A DNA stretch of 64,000 bases from Deferribacteraceae bacterium V6Fe1 (GTDB lineage: Bacteria > Chrysiogenota > Deferribacteres > Deferribacterales > Deferrivibrionaceae): the NCBI GenBank assembly GCA_022813675.1, contig CP063375.1, forward strand, positions 62,001 to 126,000, written 5' to 3'. The position numbers and the translations under genes were made by a program. Below the pieces are notes generated by a model, which saw only the letters and a list, made by a program, of their open reading frames with translations, did not search any database and was not told where the DNA came from. Below, piece by piece: positions 53,473-62,882 of the stretch (positions are counted from its first letter, which is position 1; every line of letters starts with the position of its first letter).

Positions 53473-54840
53473 TTAGTTTTTAGACTTCGCCTTACTCCCT
53501 ATTTCCGTTAAGACTTCCGCAAATGTAGGGTGATTGAAAATAAATTCAGAAATTTGATCTATCTTTATCTCAGCCTGTATTATCATAGTAAACATCGAAA
53601 TCAGCTCAGCTGCCCCTTTACCGATAATGTGCGCCCCAAGAACACGTTTGAGATTCTTATCATATATAATCTTTGCAAAACCTTTGCTGTAGCCCATAAT
53701 TAACGATTTCTCAAGGTTGCTGTATGTATACTTTAGCGAAGCAGGGTCAAAACCTACAGCAGATGCTTCCTCATCCGTATAGCCTACTGAGGCAATCTCA
53801 GGATCTAAATAAGCAACTTTTGGTAAAATATTTGTATTTTTATATATAGGACGGTTTAATATACTCGAAGAAACTATTTCGGATGAAAGATGCGCCCAGT
53901 TTACAAGCATATCGCCGCCGGTAGCATCCCCTACAACGTAAATATTTTTGTTGGTTGTTCTAAGTTCGGAGTCCAAAACAGGTCTGTCGTCTTCACACTT
54001 TACCCCGATAGTTTCAAGATTTAACTTTTCAAGGTTAGGTTTTCGTCCAATAGCCACAAAAACAGCTTCAGACTCAATCTTTTCATCCCCTTCAGTAAAC
54101 AAAATTGTTTTATTCCCTATCTTCTCAATATTATGCACATTCTTATTATAAAAAATCTTTATCCCATCTTTTTTGAATGAATCTTCCAAACGTTTTACGA
54201 TTTGTTCATCAAAGCTTTTCAAAAGTCGGCTGTCCTTTTCTATAATTTTAACTTCACAACCAAGTCGTTTGAAAAATGTGGCATATTCGCATCCAATAAA
54301 ACCGCCACCTAAAATAGCAATGGACTTAGGTATCTCTTCAAGATTAAATATGTTTGAGGCATAGTACATCTTACTGCAATTAATGTTTTTTAATGTTTTT
54401 TCCACAGAGCCTGTAGCTATAACTGCTTTGTGAAATTTGATCTCTTTTTTCTCTCCATTAAAGTTAAATTCCACCTTATTTTCGCCGGTAAAAAATGCCT
54501 TCCCTTCAATTAACTTAACATTAGCCTCTTCCAAGTCTTCCTTATAAGATTTTATCAGTTTGTTTCTGATTGCATCTATATTCTTTTTAACCTTCTTAAA
54601 GTCTATGTCATAATCTTTCTCATTTTTTGTGTTTAAAATTGGCAATACTCTCTCTTTAAAGCTGTGAAAAAGATAGCTTTGATAAAGAAAAGCATTTGAA
54701 ACAACGCTGCCAGAATATGAATAGTTACCCCCCGGCTTTTCATCTACAAGGTAAACATCATAACCTTTTCCTGAGAGTGAAAGAGCAGTGCTGACCCCTG
54801 CTGGGCCAGCACCTATGATTACAATATTTTTTTGAGCCAT
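53473..54840 (-). CDS. Dihydrolipoamide-dehydrogenase-like flavoprotein lacking the redox disulfide
   Basis: A 455-aa class I disulfide-reductase fold with FAD motif GAGPAGVSTALSL, NAD motif LGGGFIGCEYATFF, second FAD motif NIYVVGDATGGDM, and a dimerisation domain ending FNHPTFAEVLTE. Where such enzymes have a CxxxxC pair (GGTCxNxGCxP), this one reads PGGNYSYSGSVVSNAF with no cysteine. It may be a transhydrogenase-like or diaphorase enzyme. The His-Glu pair is present but its partner disulfide is not. It sits between metK and folK. Confidence 0.82.
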   Translation of the reverse strand: MAQKNIVIIGAGPAGVSTALSLSGKGYDVYLVDEKPGGNYSYSGSVVSNAFLYQSYLFHSFKERVLPILNTKNEKDYDIDFKKVKKNIDAIRNKLIKSYKEDLEEANVKLIEGKAFFTGENKVEFNFNGEKKEIKFHKAVIATGSVEKTLKNINCSKMYYASNIFNLEEIPKSIAILGGGFIGCEYATFFKRLGCEVKIIEKDSRLLKSFDEQIVKRLEDSFKKDGIKIFYNKNVHNIEKIGNKTILFTEGDEKIESEAVFVAIGRKPNLEKLNLETIGVKCEDDRPVLDSELRTTNKNIYVVGDATGGDMLVNWAHLSSEIVSSSILNRPIYKNTNILPKVAYLDPEIASVGYTDEEASAVGFDPASLKYTYSNLEKSLIMGYSKGFAKIIYDKNLKRVLGAHIIGKGAAELISMFTMIIQAEIKIDQISEFIFNHPTFAEVLTEIGSKAKSKN

Positions 54841-54846
54841 TTTATG

Positions 54847-56001
54847 TTATGCACCCAGTTTCCCGGCCAAACTCTTTATTTCATCAGCCTTATTCGTCTT
54901 TTCCCAAGGGAAAATTTCTCTGCCAAAATGTCCATATGCAGCAGTTTGTTTATAAATAGGCCTTCTCAAATCAAGTGCATCCATAATCCCTTTTGGTGTA
55001 AGATCAAATAATTGCTTTACAATTTTCTCAATTTCAACATCTGGAATTATAGCGGTATCAAAAGTATTTACCAATATAGATACAGGACGGGCGACACCTA
55101 TAGCATACGCAAGCTGAATCTCACATCTTTTTGCAATACCTGAAGCTACTATATTTTTTGCTACCCACCTTGCAGCATAAGCTGCACTTCTATCAACCTT
55201 TGATGGATCTTTTCCACTGAAACATCCGCCTCCATGCCTTCCACTTCCGCCGTAAGTATCAACGATTATCTTCCTCCCGGTAAGACCACAATCCCCCATA
55301 GGACCACCTATTACGAAACGTCCAGTGGGATTTATATGATAAGTAATATTTTCTGCATCTAACAAATGTGAAGGGATTACCTCCTTTATAACCTTTTCAA
55401 TCACATCTTCTTTAAGGTCTTTCAACTTAACATCAGGAGAGTGTTGAGTAGAAACAACCACAGTGTCCACTCTCAAAGGTTTATTCCCTTCATACTCAAT
55501 TGTTACCTGAGATTTTCCGTCAGGTCTTAGATAAGGCAATATATCTTTTTTTCTGACTTCGGCCAGTTTCATACATATTTTATGGGCAAGCATTATAGGC
55601 AAAGGCATTAACTCCTCTGTCTCATCACATGCAAAACCAAACATCAAACCCTGATCTCCTGCTCCGCCTGTATCAACGCCCATAGCAATATCTGGAGACT
55701 GCTTGTCAATCGTTGTAATCACACCGCATGTTTCGTAATCAAACCCATACTTAGCCCTTGTATACCCAATCTCTTTTACCGTTTCTCTTACTAACTCAGG
55801 TATATCCACATAAGTCCTCGTAGTAACTTCCCCCGCAACTATAGCTAACCCGGTAGTAACCATTGTCTCACAAGCAACCCTTGAATAAGGATCATCTTTT
55901 AACATCGCATCCAATATGGCATCACTTATCTGGTCAGCAACCTTGTCAGGATGACCTTCGGTAACCGATTCTGAAGTAAATACAAATTTTCTTTCGCTCA
56001 C
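54847..56001 (-). CDS. metK: S-adenosylmethionine synthase
   Basis: MetK makes SAM from methionine and ATP. The 384-aa protein has [49 protein letters not shown] and [20 protein letters not shown], which cover the ATP and metal sites. The length is normal. No SAM riboswitch is visible in the 34-base gap upstream. Several SAM-dependent enzymes, such as RsmI, occur in the window. Confidence 0.98.
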   Translation of the reverse strand: MSERKFVFTSESVTEGHPDKVADQISDAILDAMLKDDPYSRVACETMVTTGLAIVAGEVTTRTYVDIPELVRETVKEIGYTRAKYGFDYETCGVITTIDKQSPDIAMGVDTGGAGDQGLMFGFACDETEELMPLPIMLAHKICMKLAEVRKKDILPYLRPDGKSQVTIEYEGNKPLRVDTVVVSTQHSPDVKLKDLKEDVIEKVIKEVIPSHLLDAENITYHINPTGRFVIGGPMGDCGLTGRKIIVDTYGGSGRHGGGCFSGKDPSKVDRSAAYAARWVAKNIVASGIAKRCEIQLAYAIGVARPVSILVNTFDTAIIPDVEIEKIVKQLFDLTPKGIMDALDLRRPIYKQTAAYGHFGREIFPWEKTNKADEIKSLAGKLGA

Positions 56002-56035
56002 TTTTCGCTCCTTGTATATTATTACACTTAATTTT

Positions 56036-56254
56036 TTAACCTAATTCTGCTGCAATCTGCTCCATTCTATCTTTACATTTTAATTTTCTTTTTTTCATCT
56101 CTTTAATTTTTACTTCAACTTCGGGGGGAAAATATTTTAGGCTGTACAATGCTTCCAAGTCCTGCTCCAAAGATATGTGCTCGTAATACAATTCTTTAAA
56201 TTCTTCATTCTCATTCAAGAGCTTCTGAACTAATTCTTCATTAACTTTAAGCAT
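56036..56254 (-). CDS. DUF465 (YdcH-like) small protein
   Basis: A 72-aa, highly charged helical-hairpin protein of the DUF465/YdcH type, with the [20 protein letters not shown] segment including the conserved turn before the second helix. Function is unknown. It overlaps rimI by eight bases. Confidence 0.75.
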   Translation of the reverse strand: MLKVNEELVQKLLNENEEFKELYYEHISLEQDLEALYSLKYFPPEVEVKIKEMKKRKLKCKDRMEQIAAELG

Positions 56255-56684
56255 AATTCACCCCTAAGTTATTTAATTTCATTAAAATTGCATTTATTCC
56301 TCGTCCATAATAATCTTTTCGCATAGAATAACTCTTAAAGCCAAACTTTTCATAAAGAGCAATGGCTTTCTCATTATCCTCTCTTACTTCAAGATAAAAT
56401 TTGTATCCTATATGTTTATTTAAAACAAATTCCATCAGCTTACTGCCAATCTTGCGTCCTTGATACTCTTTTTTAACAGAAATATTCGCAATATCGATTT
56501 CATCAAATAATATATATAACACCACATATCCTGCTATCTGCCTTTCAAACTCGTATACATATATGGTGCTTTTATCTGAGTATAGTTCATTTAAAAAAGA
56601 CTCATAGCTCCATGGTGTAACATAATTTTCATTCTCAATTTTTACTATCTCGTCCAAATCAGTTAAGGTTGCAACCCTTATCAA
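56247..56684 (-). CDS. rimI: Ribosomal-protein-alanine N-acetyltransferase
   Basis: A 145-aa GNAT enzyme. The acetyl-CoA-binding motif A is in EYQGRKIGSKLMEFVL, and the downstream VREDNEKAIALYEKFGF is characteristic of RimI. It acetylates the N-terminal Ala of ribosomal protein S18 in E. coli, though related forms act more broadly. It overlaps tsaB by 26 bases, the usual neighbour. Confidence 0.9.
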   Translation of the reverse strand: MIRVATLTDLDEIVKIENENYVTPWSYESFLNELYSDKSTIYVYEFERQIAGYVVLYILFDEIDIANISVKKEYQGRKIGSKLMEFVLNKHIGYKFYLEVREDNEKAIALYEKFGFKSYSMRKDYYGRGINAILMKLNNLGVNYA

Positions 56685-57243
56685 AATTTATCTCCGCTTC
56701 AGATTTTCTCATATAAAATGGAATAGCTTCAGTAATAAATTCATTAAGTTTAGGCGAACTCATCCCTACCAAAGGGTTTAAACTCTCATCAAGGGTATAA
56801 AGCTCACTAAAACTGTTCAGCTCATCTTTTGTTACATTCATACATTCACTATATTTTCCATTTGCAAAGTCAAACTCTTTAACACCATAATATTTACCAA
56901 TGAGCTTTATCGCAACAACTACCTGTTGCCTGCCAAGACTCAAAGCCGCCACATCAAAAGCAGTTATCCCGTAACAGGGTTTACCAAGCCCCACGCAAAC
57001 ACCTTGCAAAAAGGAGACACCTATCCTTACCCCGGTAAAAGAGCCAGGGCCTATATTTACCAAAAAACTATCCACATTATTCAAATCTATATTAATATTA
57101 TTCAGCATAAAGTCGAAGTTTTCAACCAATTTTTCATTGATATCCTTAAAAGATGGAATAATTACACTCCCTATGAGTTTAAAATTTTCATAATAACCAA
57201 GTACTAAGCGCTTTCCGGAAGTATCAATATAAAAATAATTCAC
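56659..57243 (-). CDS. tsaB: tRNA threonylcarbamoyladenosine biosynthesis protein TsaB
   Basis: TsaB is the ASKHA-fold scaffold protein for t6A37 formation with TsaD and TsaE. The 194-aa product shows NIGPGSFTGVRIGV, the conserved TsaB/TsaD motif, and GLGKPCYGITAFD. It is shorter than E. coli TsaB (231 aa), with a compact C-terminus. tsaE is at 14487-14915. tsaD is not seen. Confidence 0.9.
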   Translation of the reverse strand: MNYFYIDTSGKRLVLGYYENFKLIGSVIIPSFKDINEKLVENFDFMLNNINIDLNNVDSFLVNIGPGSFTGVRIGVSFLQGVCVGLGKPCYGITAFDVAALSLGRQQVVVAIKLIGKYYGVKEFDFANGKYSECMNVTKDELNSFSELYTLDESLNPLVGMSSPKLNEFITEAIPFYMRKSEAEINFDKGCNLN

Positions 57244-57245
57244 AA

Positions 57246-57680
57246 CTATACCCCTGTGTGACCAAATCCACCCGCACCCCTTGCCGTGGAATTTATTTGC
57301 TCTGCAGTCTCAAATTTAGCTTTTATCACTTTAGAAAATACTAACTGCGCTATTCTATCCCCTTTTTTGTAGCTAAAATTTTCTTTACCATGGTTTATCA
57401 ATATTACACCGACTTCGCCCCTGTAATCGCTATCAATTGTTCCTGGTGAGTTTAAAACCGTGACACCAAATTTTAAAGCCAGTCCGCTTCTTGGCCTTAC
57501 CTGTCCTTCATACCCGTCAGGGATTTCCAAAAATAGCCCGGTTTTGACTAACTTTACTTCTCCCGGCTTAATCACACCATCCTCAGCTGACTTTAAGTCG
57601 GCACCTGCAGCACCATCCGTTGCATATTCGGGTATAAGTAAATTATCCAAAGCTTTTACCTTAACTATAATGTCCTGCAT
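57246..57680 (-). CDS. dut: dUTPase
   Basis: Trimeric dUTP pyrophosphatase that keeps uracil out of DNA. All five motifs are present in the 144-aa protein: [37 protein letters not shown], and the C-terminal [12 protein letters not shown] arm that closes over the active site. It overlaps the M16 peptidase gene by 16 bases. Confidence 0.97.
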   Translation of the reverse strand: MQDIIVKVKALDNLLIPEYATDGAAGADLKSAEDGVIKPGEVKLVKTGLFLEIPDGYEGQVRPRSGLALKFGVTVLNSPGTIDSDYRGEVGVILINHGKENFSYKKGDRIAQLVFSKVIKAKFETAEQINSTARGAGGFGHTGV

Positions 57681-58867
57681 TTGGTTATCCCGTAATCATA
57701 TATTTTTTTGTATATAATATTTAAATCTTGCAAGCTGTAATCTTGTATTTTTCTTTCAATTTCACTTGGTGCAACAAGCCTATTCTCATTTATAAACTGC
57801 TTTGTGTTTATCTCAAACCTGTTTGAAAGGCTTTCATAACCAGACCTCAAACTTAAAATAATCTGATTTTTTGCCGCGTTTAATTCCTTTTCTTTAAAAC
57901 CTCTTTTATAAATCAGCTCAAGCTCTTTAACAAGATTTTTATTAAATTTTTCATATTTTCTACCGTCAATTTCAGCATCAATACTCAGATATCCCCCAAT
58001 TTTATATAAAGTCACATCGCTGTTTATATTATAACACAACCCCAAATCTTCCCGCAACTTTTGAAATAACCTTGATGACATAGATTCGCAAAGCATGTGG
58101 CTAATAAGATGATAAGCATATTTATCTTTTGAGTAAATATCTTCAAGGTTTAAAAAATAAGATAAATAGGTCTGCTCATACTTCAAATCAAATTCTTTTT
58201 CAAAAATCTTAATGTTTTCTTTTGCATATTTTTTGGTTACAAACTGTTTTTCAGGTATTTTTGATGCCAAAAAATTCAGTTTTTTATCATCAAAGTTACC
58301 CGAAATCACGCCAAAGTAGCCGTATTTGCCAAAATATTCATTCCAATAGCCGGTTAATGTTTCATATTTAATATTTTCAAGAGTTTCAAGGCTCCCTGCT
58401 ATGGGTAGACAATACCCGGCATTGGAAAAAAGATAACTTTCAGATATTTCGGAAAAGTATTCTTGCGGGTTATCTTTAATCGAAACTATTTCAGAAGAAA
58501 TTACATCTTTTTCCTTATAAAACTCATCTTCACTAAAAACCGCATTAAAGCAAACATCGAGAAATATATCAACAAGTTTACTGAAGTTATTCTTAATCAT
58601 TTTGATATAAAAACAGGTGTATTCCTTAGTGGTAAAAGCATTGATATATCCCCCCAACGATTCAACTTTAAAAGAGATATCTTTTGCCGAATATTTCTTT
58701 GTCCCTTTAAAAACCATGTGTTCAATTAGATGAGTAATCCCATTGTTAAGCGTATTTTCATCCGAACTTCCGTTTAAAAAGACAACACCAAGGATAATTA
58801 ATTCGGAGTTTTTATCTCTGTCACAAATAATAGGTATGGGATATTCGTTATATACAAATCTATCCAT
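57665..58867 (-). CDS. M16-family zinc peptidase
   Basis: A 400-aa pitrilysin/processing-peptidase-like protein. The inverted zinc motif HxxEH is present as [11 protein letters not shown], with the remaining Glu in a downstream helix. The C-terminal half repeats the fold without the motif, as usual in M16B members. The position after pnp and before dut is common in bacteria. The ATG at 58867 comes directly after the pnp terminator's T run. Confidence 0.92.
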   Translation of the reverse strand: MDRFVYNEYPIPIICDRDKNSELIILGVVFLNGSSDENTLNNGITHLIEHMVFKGTKKYSAKDISFKVESLGGYINAFTTKEYTCFYIKMIKNNFSKLVDIFLDVCFNAVFSEDEFYKEKDVISSEIVSIKDNPQEYFSEISESYLFSNAGYCLPIAGSLETLENIKYETLTGYWNEYFGKYGYFGVISGNFDDKKLNFLASKIPEKQFVTKKYAKENIKIFEKEFDLKYEQTYLSYFLNLEDIYSKDKYAYHLISHMLCESMSSRLFQKLREDLGLCYNINSDVTLYKIGGYLSIDAEIDGRKYEKFNKNLVKELELIYKRGFKEKELNAAKNQIILSLRSGYESLSNRFEINTKQFINENRLVAPSEIERKIQDYSLQDLNIIYKKIYDYGITKCRTL

Positions 58868-58869
58868 AA

Positions 58870-58900
58870 AAAAGAAAAGGTGCCTTTTCAGACACCTTTT
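58870..58900 (-). terminator. Intrinsic terminator at the end of pnp
   Basis: Stem AAAAGGTG (58875-58882) / CACCTTTT (58893-58900) spans the pnp stop codon, and on the minus strand a CTTTTTT run follows it. Its proximity to the M16 start suggests partial read-through. Confidence 0.75.
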
Positions 58901-60996
58901 AACAGTTCTTTTCTAGATACTTTCAATCGCCCTTTTTCATCTTTTCCAAGATACTTAACTTCAACTTCGTCACCTACTTTCAGGTGGTCACCAATGTTTT
59001 TAGTCCTTTCAAGAGCATATTCTGAGACATGAAGAAGTGCTTCAACGCCTGGAATCAACTCAACAAAAGCGCCAAAATCGGCTATTTTTTTAACCTTTGC
59101 CTTGTATGTCTTCCCTGCTTCCAATTCCTGAACAAGAGCAGCTATCTTGTCTTTGGCCTTTTCAATAGCCTCTTTGTTGCTTCCAAAAATATTAAGGATA
59201 CCGTCATCCATTATATCTATAGAAACACCCGTTTCTTCAATAATAGCCTTTATTGTTTTTCCTCCAGGCCCGATTACGAGACCAACCTTATCAGGTTTGA
59301 TACTCATAACTTCAAAACGCGGAGCGTTAGGAGATAAATCACCCCTCGGAGCATCGATAATTTCATTCATTTTAGAAAGGATATGAAGTCTGCCCTCTTT
59401 TGCCTGTGCCAAAGCTTTTTCAAGGATATCTCTCGATAGACCTTCTATCTTGATATCCATCTGCAAAGCAGTAATACCGTCTTTAGTACCTGCGACTTTA
59501 AAATCCATATCGCCAAGATGGTCTTCTATCCCCATTATATCACTCAATACAACATACTTATCTTTTTCATAAATCAAGCCCATTGCGATTCCAGCAACAG
59601 CATCCTTGACAGGAACACCGGCATCCATAAGAGAAAGTGAACCACCACATACAGTCGCCATTGAGGATGAACCGTTAGACTCTAATATTTCTGACACTAC
59701 CCTTATAGTGTACGGGAAATCCTTTTCATCGGGAATCATAAATGAAAGTGCCCTTTCAGCCAAGGCACCGTGCCCAATCTCTCTTCTACCCGGAGCTCTC
59801 AAAAATCCAACCTCGCCGACACAAAAAGGTGGGAAATTATAATGGAGCATAAATCTCTTGCTCCCTTCACCTTCTATATCATCAAGCATCTGACTGTCCA
59901 TTTTTGTGCCAAGTGTAGTAGTAACAAGAGCCTGAGTCTCACCCCTTGTAAAAAGGGCTGAGCCATGAGCCTTTGGAAGAAGGTTAATTTCTATATCTAT
60001 AGGCCTGACTTCGGTATATCCTCTGCCGTCAACCCTGTGCCCTGAATTTAATGTAATATCTCTAAACACATCTTTTTCTACCAGCCCATAGGCTTCCTTG
60101 TAGGCACTCTCAACTTCAGCAAACTCATCACCCAACTCTTCCTTCAACTTAGCAAAATATTCCTCTTTTACATTATCAATAGCGGCATACTTTTCCTGTT
60201 TCCCAGGGATTAGAACTGCTTCTTTCAATTTTTCAGCAAGCTCACTATGCACTTTTTGATATATATCCGCAGGAACAGTAAAATCTTTATATTCCATTTT
60301 TGGTTTGCCAATCTCAGCAACCATTTTCTCCTGAACAGCAACAATTTTCTTTATATATGCATGTCCAAACTCTAAAGCCTCGACAACTTCTTCCTCACTA
60401 ACATTGTTCATCCCGGCTTCAACCATAACAATGGCATCTTTAGTCCCTGCAAGAACAATATTCATATCAAGACTGTCATAAGTATCCGCAGACGGATTTA
60501 TAATCAAATTTCCATCCTTTTTACCAACCCTGACTCCACATACTGGGCCATTAAAAGGGATGTCCGATATCATAAGTGCGGCACTTGCAGCGTTAAGTGC
60601 AAGGATATCAGGAGAATGCTTTGAATCACTTGAAACTACGGTTGCAATAACCTGTGTTTCATTCCTAAACCCTTCCGGAAATAGTGGCCTCAAAGGCCTG
60701 TCTATAAGCCTTGATACTAATGTTTCCCTGTCTGAAGGACGACTTTCCCTCTTGATAAAGCCACCAGGAATCTTACCCACAGCGTAAAACTTTTCGATAT
60801 AATTTACAGTTAGCGGGAAAAAGTCTATTTTTTCAGGAGATTTTTTGCTTGCAACAGCAGTAACCAAGACAATTGTATCACCTTGCCTTGCCCAAATACT
60901 GGCGTTGGTCTGCTTTGCTTTGAACCCTGTCTCGAAAATAATAGGCTCGACACTATCATCGAGCCTTACTTCAAATTCTTTCACGTCTTTTTTCAT
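58888..60996 (-). CDS. pnp: Polynucleotide phosphorylase
   Basis: PNPase degrades RNA 3'-to-5' phosphorolytically. The 702-aa chain has two RNase PH domains, with the first at about 10-225 (RPSDRETLVSRLIDRPLRPL) and the second at about 310-540 (SSMATVCGGSLSLMDAGVP). A KH domain (GPGGKTIKAIIEETG) and an S1 domain (FGAFVELIPGVEALLHVSE) end it. rpsO lies just upstream, the standard arrangement, and pnp probably cotranscribes from it. Confidence 0.98.
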   Translation of the reverse strand: MKKDVKEFEVRLDDSVEPIIFETGFKAKQTNASIWARQGDTIVLVTAVASKKSPEKIDFFPLTVNYIEKFYAVGKIPGGFIKRESRPSDRETLVSRLIDRPLRPLFPEGFRNETQVIATVVSSDSKHSPDILALNAASAALMISDIPFNGPVCGVRVGKKDGNLIINPSADTYDSLDMNIVLAGTKDAIVMVEAGMNNVSEEEVVEALEFGHAYIKKIVAVQEKMVAEIGKPKMEYKDFTVPADIYQKVHSELAEKLKEAVLIPGKQEKYAAIDNVKEEYFAKLKEELGDEFAEVESAYKEAYGLVEKDVFRDITLNSGHRVDGRGYTEVRPIDIEINLLPKAHGSALFTRGETQALVTTTLGTKMDSQMLDDIEGEGSKRFMLHYNFPPFCVGEVGFLRAPGRREIGHGALAERALSFMIPDEKDFPYTIRVVSEILESNGSSSMATVCGGSLSLMDAGVPVKDAVAGIAMGLIYEKDKYVVLSDIMGIEDHLGDMDFKVAGTKDGITALQMDIKIEGLSRDILEKALAQAKEGRLHILSKMNEIIDAPRGDLSPNAPRFEVMSIKPDKVGLVIGPGGKTIKAIIEETGVSIDIMDDGILNIFGSNKEAIEKAKDKIAALVQELEAGKTYKAKVKKIADFGAFVELIPGVEALLHVSEYALERTKNIGDHLKVGDEVEVKYLGKDEKGRLKVSRKELLKGV

Positions 60997-61004
60997 TACT
61001 TACC

Positions 61005-61274
61005 CTATTTCCTTAACCCTAACGTATCGATAAGAGTTTTGTACCTGTTGTAGTCCTTCTTTTTGAGGTAATCAAGAAGCTTCCTTCTCTTACCAACCAA
61101 CATAAGAAGACCTTTTCTTGAGTGAAAGTCCTTTTTGTGTGTTGCAAAATGTTCGGTAAGCTGCTTTATTCTTTCGGTTAAAAGCGCTACCTGAACTTCA
61201 GGAGAACCGGTATCCCCTTCGCATGTCTTAAACTTCTCGATAATTTCGTTTTTCAACGCTTTTTCTAATGCCAT
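61005..61274 (-). CDS. rpsO: Ribosomal protein S15
   Basis: An 89-aa 16S rRNA-binding protein. The helical core shows [33 protein letters not shown] and [15 protein letters not shown], which carry the rRNA-contacting residues. It lies between truB and pnp in the normal order. GGAGG occurs just before its start. Confidence 0.98.
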   Translation of the reverse strand: MALEKALKNEIIEKFKTCEGDTGSPEVQVALLTERIKQLTEHFATHKKDFHSRKGLLMLVGKRRKLLDYLKKKDYNRYKTLIDTLGLRK

Positions 61275-61351
61275 TAAACACCTCCAATTTCAAACGCATA
61301 ATATATTATTATTTTTCTTACTTTACAAGTTTTTTTTGACTTTTTTAACTT

Positions 61352-62245
61352 TTAATCTTTAAATATTTTAATAACTTTAAGAGGTATATCCTTCCCTTCG
61401 TTCTTTTTTGCAAAACCTAAAACATTTTTAAGTCTATCTGTTATCCAAAAAAAATCCGACTCCTCTTCAATAGGCAACTTAATGTAACCATTTTTCGGTA
61501 TCTGAACTCCGTTTAAAAATCTTTCCATATACTCATCTTTAAGCACACAATTTGGCCAGTCGATAACTTTCTCCATAGGTATAACAAAACTTAGGTCACC
61601 CTGTTTAACCATTTCGGCTATCTCGGATAGTTTATAAGAATTCTTTATGTCAAAAGCACCATTTCTTGTCCGTATAAGATTCTGCATTGTCCCGTAAGAA
61701 CCAAGACTATCACCCAAAAAATCTATAAGGCTCCTTATATATGTCCCTTTTTCGCAAAAAACTCTTACCATAAGTTCAGGGTAGCTGTAGCTTAAAATTT
61801 CCGTTTCATACACTGTCATTATCCTCGTGCCGGCATCATCAATAAGCCCTTTTCTTGCCAGCTTATATGCCCTTTGACCGGATATTTTAACGGCAGAAAA
61901 AGCAGGAATCTTGTACTCCCTCTCACCTATCATCATACTCAAGACTTCTTTAATAACCTGCAACTCAGGCACTTTATTTGACTCACCCAAAATCTTCCCT
62001 GTAATATCCATTGTATCCGTTTTAATCCCTAACCTGACTGAGGCTATATACTCTTTATCCTTAGCCATCAGGTAATCTGACAATTTAGTTGCCTGATTGA
62101 TACATACAGGGAGCACCCCTTCTGCAATAGGATCAAGTGTCCCAATATGCCCACACTTCTTTGTTTTGAGGATTTTTTTCAACGATTCGACTACACTAAA
62201 GGATGAACATCCACTCTCTTTATTGACGTTTACAATTCCGTTCAT
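61352..62245 (-). CDS. truB: tRNA pseudouridine-55 synthase
   Basis: TruB makes the near-universal pseudouridine in the T loop. The 297-aa protein has the catalytic Asp in HIGTLDPIAEGVLPVCI and the GTYIRSLIDFLG motif; KIPAFSAVKISGQRAY is conserved. It overlaps rbfA by four bases. The 77-base gap before rpsO has only AT-rich spacer. Confidence 0.96.
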   Translation of the reverse strand: MNGIVNVNKESGCSSFSVVESLKKILKTKKCGHIGTLDPIAEGVLPVCINQATKLSDYLMAKDKEYIASVRLGIKTDTMDITGKILGESNKVPELQVIKEVLSMMIGEREYKIPAFSAVKISGQRAYKLARKGLIDDAGTRIMTVYETEILSYSYPELMVRVFCEKGTYIRSLIDFLGDSLGSYGTMQNLIRTRNGAFDIKNSYKLSEIAEMVKQGDLSFVIPMEKVIDWPNCVLKDEYMERFLNGVQIPKNGYIKLPIEEESDFFWITDRLKNVLGFAKKNEGKDIPLKVIKIFKD

Positions 62246-62595
62246 TTATCTTTGGAAACTTCCCTAATAAGGGACTCAATCTTCAGGGCATTATCAAGGG
62301 TATCATCATAAAAAAACTCAAGATGGGGCACCTTCTTAAGCCTTAAAACTTTCATTAATTTCCCTCTGATAAAATTGGCACTATTGTTAAGGCCAATGAC
62401 ACAACCATCCTTATCGCCATCAAGAAGAGTTCTCACATACACCTTAGCAACACTAAAGTCTTTAGCCACAACAATATCCGTAATCGAAACATTAACTACT
62501 CTCGGATCTTTAAGCTCTTTAAATATTATATTCATAATTTCATGTTTAAGAAGCTCTCCAACCCTTTTATCTCTAAAACTTCCGCTATTTTGCAT
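62242..62595 (-). CDS. rbfA: 30S ribosome-binding factor A
   Basis: A 117-aa KH-fold cold-shock factor for 16S maturation. R-V-G-E-L-L-K-H-E near the N-terminus and DPRVVNVSITDIVVAKD are diagnostic, as is VPHLEFFYDDTLD. It is flanked by DUF503 and truB in the infB operon order. Confidence 0.95.
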   Translation of the reverse strand: MQNSGSFRDKRVGELLKHEIMNIIFKELKDPRVVNVSITDIVVAKDFSVAKVYVRTLLDGDKDGCVIGLNNSANFIRGKLMKVLRLKKVPHLEFFYDDTLDNALKIESLIREVSKDK

Positions 62596-62877
62596 CTATA
62601 AAATCTCCTGATTTATCTCCAACACGACCACATCATGTTGATTGTCGACAAAATCTACGACTTTGCCCAGCTGTTCATTACAAAAAGAGGTGTCATCGCT
62701 TACAAGTACAACACCTATTTCCGCCCTATTCCAAATATCCTTCTCACCAATTTCAGCAACGGAAATATTGAATTTGCTCTTTAATTTTGCCTTGAGGCTA
62801 TTTAAAACCCTTCTTTTCTCCTTTAAGGAAAACGCAGAAGGTATTTCAAGCAAAATATTCAATACACCTATAATCAT
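62596..62877 (-). CDS. DUF503 family protein (YlxP-like)
   Basis: A 93-aa protein with a ferredoxin-like fold. The segments SLKEKRRVLNSLKAKLK and AEIGEKDIWNRAEIG are typical of DUF503/YlxP. It is regularly located between infB and rbfA, as here, and may assist RbfA or the ribosome, but the role is unproven. Confidence 0.88.
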   Translation of the reverse strand: MIIGVLNILLEIPSAFSLKEKRRVLNSLKAKLKSKFNISVAEIGEKDIWNRAEIGVVLVSDDTSFCNEQLGKVVDFVDNQHDVVVLEINQEIL

Positions 62878-62882
62878 CTATA

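Noticed and set aside
56002-56035. SAM riboswitch before metK
   Set aside because: The gap is only 34 bases and shows no aptamer-like helices.
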